This document shows, one piece after another, positions 35,381 to 43,075 of a stretch of DNA of 64,000 nt. A program made the translations under genes and the position numbers. The stretch is from JBMDXB01 sp048594975. GTDB taxonomy: Bacteria; Acidobacteriota; Vicinamibacteria; Vicinamibacterales; 2-12-FULL-66-21. The notes below the pieces were generated by a model. The model was not told the DNA's origin. It saw nothing but the letters and a program-made list of their open reading frames with translations, and ran no database searches. The stretch lies in assembly GCA_048594975.1 (NCBI GenBank), contig JBMDXQ010000093.1, positions 119,021 through 183,020 on the forward strand. Direction: 5' to 3'. Every line of letters begins with the position of its first letter. Within the stretch, counting starts at the first letter, position 1.

Positions 35381-35638
35381 ATGGACAACGTGCGCGAATC
35401 GGTAAGGAGCTTCATCCTCGAGAACTTCCTTCCCGGCGAGGACCCGCGAAACCTGAAGGACGACACCGAGCTGAAGGAGAGCGGCATCCTCGATTCGCTA
35501 TCGACGCTCAAGTTGGTGGCGTTCCTCGAAGAGCAGTTCAAGGTCGAGTTCGAGGCCAACGATCTGGATGGGGCCAACCTCGCGTCGGTCGGCAGCATCG
35601 AGCGGCTGGTGCGCGCGAAGATGGCGGCGCAGCCATGA
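35381..35638 (+). CDS. Peptidyl/aminoacyl carrier protein (carrier 2)
   Basis: 85-residue carrier protein with phosphopantetheine site 'SGILDSLSTLKL' (Ser39) and an otherwise acidic helix II. It is distinct from AcpP and from carrier 1. A GGAGG (35366-35370) lies before both a GTG at 35375 and the ATG at 35381; the ATG is used here. The gene overlaps the adenylation-enzyme gene by 4 nt (ATGA), so the two form a loading pair. The predicted cargo is L-proline. Confidence 0.92.
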   Translation: MDNVRESVRSFILENFLPGEDPRNLKDDTELKESGILDSLSTLKLVAFLEEQFKVEFEANDLDGANLASVGSIERLVRAKMAAQP

Positions 35639-37203
35639 GCGCCGCCTACGGCCTCGCCGACCTGCTCGAACGCTCGGCACTCCGCTCGCCGGAGGCGGTC
35701 GCGGTCAGCGTGCCGGACGGTTCGCGGGTGACCTTCCGGGAGCTCGCCGAGCTCTCGGACCGGGTGCGCGATCGGCTGTGGCACCTCGGGGTGCGCCCCG
35801 GCGACCGCGTCGGCCTGCGCCTGCACAAGTCAATCGACGGCGTCGCCGCGATCTACGGCATCCTGAAGACCGGCGCGGCCTACGTACCGGTGGACGCGGA
35901 CTCACCCGCAGCGCGCGGCGCGTACATCCTGAACGACTGCCAGGTCAAAGCGGTCTTCACCGAACGCGGCCTGGAAGACGCGCTCGCGGCCGAGTTGCGC
36001 GCGCTCGGCGTCGCCCCTGTTATGCTGACGCTCGACGATCACGCGGACGCGCTGCCGCTGCGGGTGCTGCTCGGCTCGCTCGACGGGCGCGATCCCGCTC
36101 CCGCCGTGCCGTCGGTGCAGTCGAAGCCGCAGGACATCGCCTACATCCTCTACACCTCGGGCTCGACCGGAAACCCGAAGGGCGTGGTGCTGACGCACGG
36201 GAACGCCGCCAGCTTCGTCGACTGGTGTTCCACGACGTTTTCGCCCGGGCCGGAGGATACGTTCTCCTCGCACGCCCCCTTCCATTTCGATCTCTCGATC
36301 CTCGACCTCTACGTGTCGATGAAGCACGCCGCCCGGCTCGTGTTGATCGGCGAAGCGCTCGGGAAGGATCCGATCCGGCTGGCTGCGGCGATAGCCACCG
36401 AGCGGATTACGATCTGGTACTCCACGCCGTCCATCCTGAGCCTGCTCGCCAATTACGGAAAGTTGGACCGGCACGATTACTCGGCGCTGCGGATCGCGCT
36501 GTTCGCCGGAGAAGTCTTTCCCGTCCCGCAGTTCCGACTGCTTCGGACCTTCTGGAAATCACCACGGTTCTTCAACCTGTACGGCCCCACGGAGACCAAC
36601 GTCTGCACGTTCTACGAGGTCCCGGGCGACGATGCGTGGATGGCGATGGACACGTTTCCCATCGGGCGGATCTGCGAGCCGAACGCCGGCAAGATAGTCG
36701 ACCCCGACGGCCGCACGGTGACGGCCGGCGAACCCGGCGAGCTGGTCGTGGCGGGGCCGAACGTGATGAACGGCTACTGGAACCTCCCGGAACAGAACCG
36801 GGCGGCCTTCCTGGCCGATCCGGACGGACGGCTTTGGTACCGCACCGGAGACATCGTGGTCGAGGGAGCCGGCGGCGAGTACCGCTACCTGGGCCGGCGG
36901 GATCGGATGGTCAAGCGCCGCGGCTACCGGGTGGAACTTGGAGAGATCGAGGCCGCGCTGCTCCGGCATCCCGACATCCGCGAAGCGGCCGTGGTCGCCA
37001 AACCCGATCTCGAGTCCGGCGTACGCATCGCCGCGTTCGTGAGCGGGCAGGACGGGCGGCCGCTGACGATCATCGGCCTCAAGAAGCTCTCGTCGGAAGG
37101 GCTGCCGCCGTACATGATTCCCGACGCGTTCACAGTGGTGGAGGCGCTGCCGCGAACCTCCACGAACAAGGTGGACCTGCAGGCGCTGAAGGCGAGGATA
37201 TGA
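35635..37203 (+). CDS. Adenylation enzyme, predicted L-prolyl-[carrier protein] ligase
   Basis: Free-standing 522-residue NRPS-type adenylation domain with all core motifs: A3 'YTSGSTGNPKGVVLTHGN', A4 'FHFDLSILDLY', A5 'NLYGPTETN', A7 'YRTGDI', A8 'GRRDRMVKRRGYRVELGEIE', and A10 Lys512 in 'TSTNKVDLQ'. Reading the substrate pocket by alignment to GrsA gives D219, L220, L223, Y262, L289, A291, L315, V323, C324, K512, that is DLLYLALVCK. I recall this as the code of the prolyl adenylases PltF and RedM, so L-proline is the predicted substrate, with the product on carrier 2. The 'APFHFDLSILDLY' stretch also resembles those enzymes. Confidence 0.9.
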   Translation: MSAAYGLADLLERSALRSPEAVAVSVPDGSRVTFRELAELSDRVRDRLWHLGVRPGDRVGLRLHKSIDGVAAIYGILKTGAAYVPVDADSPAARGAYILNDCQVKAVFTERGLEDALAAELRALGVAPVMLTLDDHADALPLRVLLGSLDGRDPAPAVPSVQSKPQDIAYILYTSGSTGNPKGVVLTHGNAASFVDWCSTTFSPGPEDTFSSHAPFHFDLSILDLYVSMKHAARLVLIGEALGKDPIRLAAAIATERITIWYSTPSILSLLANYGKLDRHDYSALRIALFAGEVFPVPQFRLLRTFWKSPRFFNLYGPTETNVCTFYEVPGDDAWMAMDTFPIGRICEPNAGKIVDPDGRTVTAGEPGELVVAGPNVMNGYWNLPEQNRAAFLADPDGRLWYRTGDIVVEGAGGEYRYLGRRDRMVKRRGYRVELGEIEAALLRHPDIREAAVVAKPDLESGVRIAAFVSGQDGRPLTIIGLKKLSSEGLPPYMIPDAFTVVEALPRTSTNKVDLQALKARI

Positions 37204-37229
37204 CTGCACTCGACCCGCGCCGCCGGCGC

Positions 37230-37625
37230 TCAGCCGAGCGGCCGCCGGCCTTGTCGTGGCTTCACCTGGTTATAGCCAAACACCACGGAATCCGGCGGCA
37301 CGTCGCGGCTGACGATGGCGTTGGCGCCGACGATCGAACGTGCACCGATGCTGATGCTGCCGAAGATTACCGCTCCAGCGTAGATGAACACTTCATCGTC
37401 AATCGTCGGATATGCCGAAGGCAGAGGACCGACGACGTTCTCGGTCAGGCCGATCGTCACATTCTGGTAGATCCTGACGTCCTTTCCGATGCGGACCGCA
37501 TCGCCGATCACGATTCCGACCGGATGAGGAAAACGGACCGTCCTCCAATATCTGCGCGGCACTTGACAACAGATCGCAAGCTGGATCGAATGGCGAATGC
37601 GTCCGAAGTGGGCCTTAATACCCAC
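37230..37625 (-). CDS. Small LbH (CysE-like) acetyltransferase
   Basis: 131-residue left-handed beta-helix acetyltransferase on the strand opposite to all its neighbours. The GTG at 37625 follows a GGAGG site by 4 nt. It resembles the C-terminal catalytic part of serine acetyltransferases: 'PHPVGIVIGDAVRIGKDVRI', hexapeptide repeats, 'VFIYAGAVIFGSISIGARSIVGANAIV' (about residues 80-106) and the tail 'DVPPDSVVFGYNQVK'. The long N-terminal domain of CysE is missing, so it is more likely a sugar or amino-sugar O/N-acetyltransferase of the locus. It converges on the adenylation gene with a 26-bp gap. Confidence 0.75.
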   Translation of the reverse strand: MGIKAHFGRIRHSIQLAICCQVPRRYWRTVRFPHPVGIVIGDAVRIGKDVRIYQNVTIGLTENVVGPLPSAYPTIDDEVFIYAGAVIFGSISIGARSIVGANAIVSRDVPPDSVVFGYNQVKPRQGRRPLG

Positions 37626-37727
37626 GGCACCTCCGACTTGTACCCTGGCTCTTCTACAGGATAACTTAGACCATCGCACTCGTTTGATGGCACGTAGCGG
37701 ATGCGCAACAACTGAGAACCGTCCTAC
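37626..37727. promoter_or_regulatory. Divergent promoter region between acetyltransferase and amidotransferase
   Basis: 102 bp separating two divergent genes, so it must hold both their promoters. It is AT-richer than its flanks. TGGCACG at 37691 looks like a sigma-54 -24 element, but the next GC is two bases too far. No perfect -10/-35 pair was found. Confidence 0.35.
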
Positions 37728-39563
37728 ATGTGTGGAATAGCAGGCATACTCTATAGCGATCCGCAGCGCCCGTGCGACGCGGAGCGCGTAGCCGCGATGT
37801 GCGACGTGATGTCGTACCGCGGTCCGGACGATTTCGGGATTCACGTCGACGGCCCTGCCGGTCTCGGTCACCGGCGCCTGAGCATCATCGACCTCGGCGG
37901 TGGCCACCAGCCGATGTGCGACGCGCAGGAACGCTTCTGGATCGTCTACAACGGCGAGGTCTACAACTACCGCGAGCTGCGGAGCGAACTCGCAGCGCGA
38001 GGCTACGTCTTCCGGACGCGGAGCGACACCGAGGTCATCCTCGCCCTGTATGCGGAGCGCGGTGAGAAGTGCGTCGAGGCGCTCAACGGCATGTTCGCCT
38101 TCGCCATCTGGGATGCCGGCCGTCGCACGCTGTTTCTCGCCCGCGACCGGATGGGCGTGAAGCCGCTCTACTACGCGGAGACCGAGGACAGCCTCGTCTT
38201 CGGTTCAGAAATCAAGTCGCTCTTCGCCAGCAGGAAGATCGCCCCGCGCTGCCGCGAGGAAGCGTTCAGCGAATATCTGCTCTTTCGGCAAGTGACGGGC
38301 AGGGACACCCTGTTCCGGGGTGTCAAGGCGCTTCCGCCCGGTTGCACAATGACGGTGGCCGACGGGCGCTCCCGCATCGCCCGGTACTGGTCGCCGCGGC
38401 CGAACGGGCATCGGCCGTCCGTCCGCTTCGACGAGGCCCGCGAGACCCTGGCCGCCCTGCTCGAGGATTCGGTGCGCATGCGGCTGGTCAGCGATGTTCC
38501 GGTCGGAACGTTCTGCAGCGGCGGGCTCGACTCGAGCCTGGTGACGGCACTGGCCGCGCGACTCAAGGGTGAGCCGGTCAACACCTTTTCGGTCGGCTTC
38601 GACGAGCCCGACTTCGATGAGAGCCGCTACGCGCAGATGGTGTCGCAGCGCTACGGCACGGTGCACCACGAGATTCGCGTCGGCAACGTGCACTACAGCG
38701 AGCTCCTTCCGCGGATGATCTGGCACAACGACGAGCCGCTGGACTTTGCCAACTCCGTACACATCTTTGCGCTGAGCGAGCTCGCACGCCGCCACGTCAC
38801 GGTGGTGTTGACCGGCGAAGGGTCCGACGAGCTGTTTGCCGGCTATCCGCGGTACCGCATTCCCGACCTGGCGCGGTCGTACCGCCGGGTGCCGCGGCCG
38901 GTCCGGCGCGCGCTTGCCGGCTGGGTCAAGGACCACCGCCTCGAGAAGCTGGAGCGGTTCGCATCCGGGACTCCGGATGACGCACTCCTCTTCAACCCCA
39001 GCTACACGCGGCCGGACCTGGTCGCCGAGGTCTCCCCGCGGTTCGCCTCGTTCCACTCGGCGCACCGCCACGAGTGCCTGGCCGCGGGCGGCGCGCTCGG
39101 CTTGGACTCGTTGGCCCGCGCATCGCTGCTCGATCAGGAGACCTTCCTCGTCTCGATCCTCCACCGGCAGGACAAGATGAGCATGGCAGCCAGCATCGAA
39201 TCACGCGTGCCGTTCATGGACTATCGGCTCGTCGAGTGGGCGAACAGCATCCCGAGTGCCTTCAAGGTGCGGGGCGGTTCCGGCAAGGCACTGGTGAAGG
39301 CGGTGGCGCGGCCGCTGCTGCCGGCCGAGATCGTAGACCGGCGGAAGTCGGGATTCGGCGTGCCCCTCGCGCGCTGGTTCCGGTCCTCCGACGGGCTCGG
39401 CGAGCGAATCGTTGCATTGCCCGACAGTCCGAGCGCTGATGTCTTCGACCGTGCCGTGCTCCGCCGGCTCGTCGCCGAACACCGGAGCGGCGCGCGCGAC
39501 CACTGCGAATTCCTGTGGACTGCCCTCAACCTCTGTACGTGGCGGGAGACCTTCCGCTGCTGA
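37728..39563 (+). CDS. Exosortase A-associated amidotransferase (asparagine synthase family)
   Basis: 611-residue AsnB-type enzyme with an intact N-terminal glutaminase (Cys2 in MCGIAGI), 'SIIDLGGGHQPM', and a synthetase domain with the PP-loop 'FCSGGLDSSLV'. It matches the amidotransferase family that occurs in XrtA loci and probably makes an amide on a uronic acid or other carboxylate of the glycan. It is the first gene of the long rightward block that runs to the end of the window. The second homologue at 53221 lacks the Cys. Confidence 0.92.
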   Translation: MCGIAGILYSDPQRPCDAERVAAMCDVMSYRGPDDFGIHVDGPAGLGHRRLSIIDLGGGHQPMCDAQERFWIVYNGEVYNYRELRSELAARGYVFRTRSDTEVILALYAERGEKCVEALNGMFAFAIWDAGRRTLFLARDRMGVKPLYYAETEDSLVFGSEIKSLFASRKIAPRCREEAFSEYLLFRQVTGRDTLFRGVKALPPGCTMTVADGRSRIARYWSPRPNGHRPSVRFDEARETLAALLEDSVRMRLVSDVPVGTFCSGGLDSSLVTALAARLKGEPVNTFSVGFDEPDFDESRYAQMVSQRYGTVHHEIRVGNVHYSELLPRMIWHNDEPLDFANSVHIFALSELARRHVTVVLTGEGSDELFAGYPRYRIPDLARSYRRVPRPVRRALAGWVKDHRLEKLERFASGTPDDALLFNPSYTRPDLVAEVSPRFASFHSAHRHECLAAGGALGLDSLARASLLDQETFLVSILHRQDKMSMAASIESRVPFMDYRLVEWANSIPSAFKVRGGSGKALVKAVARPLLPAEIVDRRKSGFGVPLARWFRSSDGLGERIVALPDSPSADVFDRAVLRRLVAEHRSGARDHCEFLWTALNLCTWRETFRC

Positions 39564-39582
39564 GCCGGTTCGGTTCGACGTC

Positions 39583-41703
39583 ATGAATGCACGGACAACA
39601 CCTTCGGCGCTGCTGAAGGTCGGCGTGATCGGCTGTGGGAAGATGGGGCTCAATCACGTGCGGGCCATCCGGGCGTGCCCCGCGGCCACGCTGGTGGCCG
39701 TCGCGGATCCGGCGGCCGACGCCGCGAAGCTCGGTGCCGCGCTGCCCGCCGGCGCGAAGGTATTCACGTCCGCGGCCGACATGCTGGACGCCGCGGCACC
39801 CGACGTCGTCCACATCGTCACGCCACCGGCCACGCACGCCGAGCTGGCGAGGATGTGCCTCGAGCGCGGGGCGCACGTGTACGTCGAGAAACCGTTCACG
39901 CTCACTGCGGCCGATGCAGCGGAAGTGGCTGCCGCTGCCGCGCGGCACGACCGGCGAATCTGTGCCGGCCACCAGTTGCTGTTCGAGAAGCCGGCGCGTG
40001 CGCTCAGGCAGGCACTCCCGCTCATCGGGCGGGTCGTTCACGTCGAGAGCTACTTCTCGTTCAGGACCGTTCGCAAGTTGCGTGACGGTCGATCGTTGAT
40101 GTCGCCGGTCGAGCAGCTGCTGGATATCCTCCCGCACCCTGTATACACGCTGCTGGACGTCCTGCGCGGCTGCCATCCCGACGCTGCCCCCGAGATTGTG
40201 TCGCTGGACGTGCATCCCGACGGAGGCGTGCACGCGCTGCTGCGCAGCGGCGATGCGACCGGCGTGCTGGTGGTTACATTGCAGGGCCGGCCCGTGGAGT
40301 CCTATCTCCGTGTCGTCGGCACGAACGGGTCGCTCCGCGCGGACTTCGTGCGGGGCGCGCTGATCGAGCTTGCCGGGGCGGGCGCGTCCACGATTTCGCT
40401 CCTCACCAACCCCTATCGCGAAGGCCTGCAGGTGCTGCGCCGATCGACGCGTGGCTTCCTCGCCCGGATCAGGGAACGCAAGAAGGGTTATCCTGGCTTG
40501 ACCGAGCTCTTTGAAGCGTTCTACGACAGCGTCGCGCACGGAACGGCATCGCCGCTGACAGCCACATCGATCCTGGAGACGGTCCGCACCTGCGAACGGG
40601 TGGCGCACGTGCTTCGCGCCGCCGACGCGGAACGCGAAGGCCGCGCCGAGGCGGATCTGGCCGCACGCGAATTGCGGCTCCGGCCAGTCGACAGCGAGAA
40701 GGGCCGTGTTCTCGTAACCGGTGGAAGCGGGACACTGGGCAACGCGGTCGTACGTGAACTCCGGGAGCATGGTTGGGCGGTGCGCTCGATCTCTCGACGA
40801 GTGCCGCCGCCGACCGCGCGAGCCGCCGGCGTGGACTACCTCGCCGCCGACCTGGGTTCCACGATCGACGCGGAACTCCTTGCCGGTGTCTCGACAGTCG
40901 TGCATTGCGCGGCGGAAACGGCCGGTGACCGCGCCGCCCATGAACGGAACACGATCGCCGCCACGCGCAACCTCGCGGTCGCGGCCGCGTCTGCCGGCGT
41001 CACGCGCTTCCTCCATGTCAGCAGCATCGCGGTCCTGGCGCCGGCACGGAGCGTCGGCGGGGTTGCCGACGAACACACGCCGGTTGACCGCGGGAATCTC
41101 GCGCGCGGCCCGTACGTCTGGGCGAAGGCGGAGGCGGAATGCGAGCTGGTGGAGAACGCGCCGACTCTCGGGCTGAGCGCGCGCGTCCTGCGGCCGGGAC
41201 CGCTCGTCGATTTCGACCGGTACGAGCCGCCGGGGCGCCTCGGGCGGGAGCTCGGTCCCGTGTTCGTGGCCGTGGGTCCGAAAGGCGGGCGCCTCAGCTT
41301 GTGCGGCGTCCGCACCGCCGCGCAGGTGATCCGCTTGATGGTCGAGGAGTTCGACAGCGCACCATCAGTGCTTAACCTCGTCGAGCCTGACGCGCCCACG
41401 CGGGCCGAACTGGTGTCGCTGTGGCTGCGGGCGCGCCCGGACCTGCGTGTGATCTGGTTGCCGCACTGGGTGCTTGCCGTCCTGTCGCCGCTGGCGGTGC
41501 TCGCCCAACGCGTTCTGCGTCGCGGCTCCACGCCGATCGATCTGGCCGCCGCGTTCTCGTCCGAGCGCTACGACAGCACGGTTGCAACCAGGACGATTGC
41601 GCGGGCACGACAGAGCGGCCCGGCCGGCTTTGTGAGGACCGCGAGCGCCGCACACGAACGGCCGGCGGCGGCCGGGTCGATGAGTCGGAGAACGCTCCGC
41701 TGA
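39583..41703 (+). CDS. Gfo/Idh/MocA oxidoreductase fused to NAD-dependent epimerase
   Basis: 706 residues from ATG 39583. Residues 1-350 are a Gfo/Idh/MocA-type dehydrogenase: 'KVGVIGCGKMGLNHVRAI', 'VHIVTPPATHAEL', 'VYVEKPFTLT'. From about residue 380 an extended SDR domain starts with 'VLVTGGSGTLGNAVV' and continues with 'FLHVSSIAVL' and 'YVWAKAEAE' (YxxxK-like). Fusion of a sugar oxidase with an epimerase/reductase suggests a two-step conversion of one nucleotide sugar. No separate start exists for the second half. Confidence 0.85.
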   Translation: MNARTTPSALLKVGVIGCGKMGLNHVRAIRACPAATLVAVADPAADAAKLGAALPAGAKVFTSAADMLDAAAPDVVHIVTPPATHAELARMCLERGAHVYVEKPFTLTAADAAEVAAAAARHDRRICAGHQLLFEKPARALRQALPLIGRVVHVESYFSFRTVRKLRDGRSLMSPVEQLLDILPHPVYTLLDVLRGCHPDAAPEIVSLDVHPDGGVHALLRSGDATGVLVVTLQGRPVESYLRVVGTNGSLRADFVRGALIELAGAGASTISLLTNPYREGLQVLRRSTRGFLARIRERKKGYPGLTELFEAFYDSVAHGTASPLTATSILETVRTCERVAHVLRAADAEREGRAEADLAARELRLRPVDSEKGRVLVTGGSGTLGNAVVRELREHGWAVRSISRRVPPPTARAAGVDYLAADLGSTIDAELLAGVSTVVHCAAETAGDRAAHERNTIAATRNLAVAAASAGVTRFLHVSSIAVLAPARSVGGVADEHTPVDRGNLARGPYVWAKAEAECELVENAPTLGLSARVLRPGPLVDFDRYEPPGRLGRELGPVFVAVGPKGGRLSLCGVRTAAQVIRLMVEEFDSAPSVLNLVEPDAPTRAELVSLWLRARPDLRVIWLPHWVLAVLSPLAVLAQRVLRRGSTPIDLAAAFSSERYDSTVATRTIARARQSGPAGFVRTASAAHERPAAAGSMSRRTLR

Positions 41704-41737
41704 TCTGCGAGAAGACATCGCGAGGCTGACACCCCGG

Positions 41738-43075
41738 ATGATCGTGGCTCGTCTCCAGGAAGCGCTCCTCGAAACGACGATTGTGCGCACGCCGCTGGAG
41801 GTGGCGCTACTGTCCCGCGGCGCGGCGCTGCTCGCCGCGGGACGGCTGTATCGCGGCCTGAACGACGTGTCGCGAGCGTACCGTGTATCGCGGCAGGGAC
41901 TGGTTCGCGCCCCGGCACGCCGCATCGTGTTCCGCACCATCGAGGCCATCCGCCGCGACGGACGGAACCACATTGTCGACTCGTACCGCGCGACACGGGC
42001 GGCCGCCTCCTGCGCTGCGCTGTACACGCTCGCCGGCGGTCCGCACGACCTCTTTCGCGACCTCATCGTCCTGAAGCGCGCGCGGCCCGGCGAGAAGGGC
42101 GTCATCCTGCTGAAGTACATGCGCACGTTCGATGCCGTCGTGTCGCTCTTCGACCTGGCGGGCCTGATGGAGCGGTACGTATTCGCGCTCGAACCGTGCT
42201 GGACGGGCTACTGCGACCCCAGCCTGCTGATGTATCTGGCCCCCGGGCACCCCGTGGTGGTTCAGTGCTTCACCAAGGAGGACGAGGAGTTCGTCTCCGC
42301 GATTGGCGCCCCGTTCGTCCCCGTGCGCCTCGGTCCCGCGGACTGGGTCGACGCCGACCTGTTCGCGCCTCCGTCGCCGGACACGGCGAAGGAGCACGAC
42401 CTCGTGATGGTCGCCAACTGGGCGTCTCACAAGCGTCACGTGCAGCTGTTCCGCGCGCTGCGTGCCATCGATCGGCCGGTCCGGGTGCTCCTGATCGGAT
42501 TTCCCTGGGGCGGCCGCACGGCCGACGATGTCAAGCGCGAGGCCGCGAGCCTCTCGAACGGTTACGTGACCATCGACGTGATGGAACGTCTGCCGGCGCA
42601 TGAGGTGGCGCGCCACGTCGGCTGCTCCAAGGTGTTCGTCTTCCTCTCGCGCAAGGAGGGCGACAACAAGGCGCTCGTGGAAGCGATGTTCGCGGACGTT
42701 CCCGCGATCGTGTACCGCAGAACGATCGGCGGCGCCAGCGGCAGGATCAATCCGCTGACCGGCGTGCTCGCGTCGGACGACGAACTGGGCGAACGCATCC
42801 GGTTCATGCTCGATCACTGGCGGGAATTCACCCCTCGCGCCTGGGCGCTCGAGCACTCGGGCAGCGCCAACGCGACGCGCATGCTCGACGAGGCTCTCCG
42901 ACGGTCGGTAGTCGCGGCGGGCGGCAGGTACACGGAAGGGATCGTGGAGAAGCTCAACTCGCCGAATCTGACCTACAGGGACCCGGCAGCGAGGGCCTGG
43001 TTCCAGGCCGACTACCGCCACATCCTGCGCTGTCTTCGCAGGCCGTACGCCGGCGGGCGGAACGCCGTTGCCTGA
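41738..43075 (+). CDS. Glycosyltransferase (GT4-like)
   Basis: 445 residues, predicted cytoplasmic. The C-terminal half has a Rossmann-like nucleotide-sugar region: 'VMVANWASHKRHVQLFRAL', 'VRVLLIGFPWGG', and 'VFVFLSRKEGDNKALVEAMF', which is the EX7E-type donor region of GT-B enzymes. The N-terminal half is not recognised. The donor and acceptor are unknown. The stop overlaps the next start. Confidence 0.7.
   Translation: MIVARLQEALLETTIVRTPLEVALLSRGAALLAAGRLYRGLNDVSRAYRVSRQGLVRAPARRIVFRTIEAIRRDGRNHIVDSYRATRAAASCAALYTLAGGPHDLFRDLIVLKRARPGEKGVILLKYMRTFDAVVSLFDLAGLMERYVFALEPCWTGYCDPSLLMYLAPGHPVVVQCFTKEDEEFVSAIGAPFVPVRLGPADWVDADLFAPPSPDTAKEHDLVMVANWASHKRHVQLFRALRAIDRPVRVLLIGFPWGGRTADDVKREAASLSNGYVTIDVMERLPAHEVARHVGCSKVFVFLSRKEGDNKALVEAMFADVPAIVYRRTIGGASGRINPLTGVLASDDELGERIRFMLDHWREFTPRAWALEHSGSANATRMLDEALRRSVVAAGGRYTEGIVEKLNSPNLTYRDPAARAWFQADYRHILRCLRRPYAGGRNAVA

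Noticed and set aside
31555..37203. Classical Dlt (D-alanylation) operon
   Set aside because: The order and MBOAT/SGNH/carrier/adenylation set are Dlt-like, but the adenylation pocket reads as prolyl type and an ACAD-type dehydrogenase is included, which Dlt systems lack.
37691..37710. TGGCACG as a sigma-54 promoter before the amidotransferase
   Set aside because: The next GC lies 12 bp and not 10 bp after GG, which disrupts the invariant spacing.
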